Source: Cercozoa sp. M6MM (Eukaryota > Endomyxa: Ascetosporea). Taken from it: 64,000 bases of DNA. This document shows, one piece after another, positions 63,613 through 64,000 of this stretch (position 1 is its first letter; each line of letters opens with the position of its first letter). A model generated the notes under the pieces. It was given only the letters and a program-made list of their open reading frames with translations. It was not told where the DNA came from and did not search any database. The translations under genes were made by a program, and so were the position numbers. Where the stretch lies: NCBI GenBank assembly GCA_040357565.1, contig JBDODJ010000031.1. The stretch is one strand, 5' to 3'.

Positions 63613-64000
63613 CTTAGGACACATATGCGCCGCCCCAGCCAAACTCTCCACTTGACAATGTTCCCGACGTTACGTTAGTCTCCAGAAGTAAACTGAACTG
63701 AACGAAAGCTGCAAAGGCATTACCATTAGGTTGGGTTCTGGGGCGTTGAAGCCCACTTTTAAATACGCGTGCTAACTATCATCAGTGCATGAGCATATAA
63801 GATTAGTGCATAACTGAGTGCGTGGAAGTTCCGCTAATCCCGTAAACTCGAAGAAAATTGTTATACAATCCTCTTATTTTGTTGCGTTGGAGCGCCGGAT
63901 TCGCATCACCGCGCTTTGATAATGGCAATCTCTGCTGCCTGTTTCGTTGTAAAGAAAGTTGCGCTGCAGTGCTGACATCAATAGAGCACCCTGGCTTTGG
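63613..64000. other. Region without recognised features
   Basis: No coding frame, RNA gene or repeat is supported here. Confidence 0.5.

Overview
The window is nuclear DNA from an intron-rich, flagellated microbial eukaryote. Genes sit on both strands, 50-300 bp apart, and are cut by short GT..AG introns (about 40-130 nt) that often begin GTAC. Many introns carry long (GT)n/(CA)n tracts or C/G homopolymers. There are no operons, ribosome-binding sites or CRISPR arrays, and I recognised no tRNA or rRNA. Flagellar genes (IFT121/WDR35, RSPH9, an Sfi1-like centrin-binding protein) argue for a ciliated cell. CABLES-like and SZT2-like genes argue against fungi and land plants. I cannot name the species. 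Five N runs (three of 100, two of 10) lie in or beside simple repeats. All protein identities come from reading translated exons by eye against remembered family features; no search was run.

Layout: 1-1879 (-) DOMON/cytochrome b561 protein, 3' end off the window; 2475-4614 (-) CABLES-like cyclin-fold protein; 5185-6087 (+) E2-like protein without its cysteine; 6.1-6.8 kb unresolved charged coding segments; 7446-7974 (-) ribosomal protein eL27; 8162-10781 (+) AAAP/SLC38-type amino-acid permease; 12092-12657 (+) small secreted protein; 12882-18230 (+) IFT121; 18280-19018 (-) tail-anchored SNARE-like protein; 19287-22223 (+) mitochondrial tRNA-modifying GTPase GTPBP3/MnmE; 22382-23137 (+) LSM1.

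From 23.3 kb: a repeat element containing an unrecognised ORF; 24356-26862 (-) Sfi1-like protein; 27412-33658 (+) a carboxylic-acid-reductase-like A-T-R enzyme with an N-terminal ZZ-type zinc finger; 34004-35007 (+) RSPH9; 35.2-35.8 kb repeats and a minisatellite; 35941-40766 (-) DDX54/Dbp10 helicase; 41065-44169 (+) eRF3; 44283-59524 (-) a very large SZT2-like gene; 59909-61350 (+) a shortened importin-alpha, overlapping by 7 nt 61344-62776 (+) an actin/ARP1-like protein; 62.8-63.6 kb a second copy of the 23 kb element.

The genes do not form one pathway. Functional threads are flagellum/centrosome (IFT121, RSPH9, Sfi1-like), RNA and translation (eL27, LSM1, DDX54, eRF3, GTPBP3), trafficking (SNARE, importin-alpha) and nutrient signalling (SZT2, amino-acid permease). 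The most unusual items are the ZZ-A-T-R fusion, the cysteine-less E2, introns bounded by inverted repeats, the repeat element with an inverted end present in two forms, and the shortened importin-alpha overlapping the next gene.
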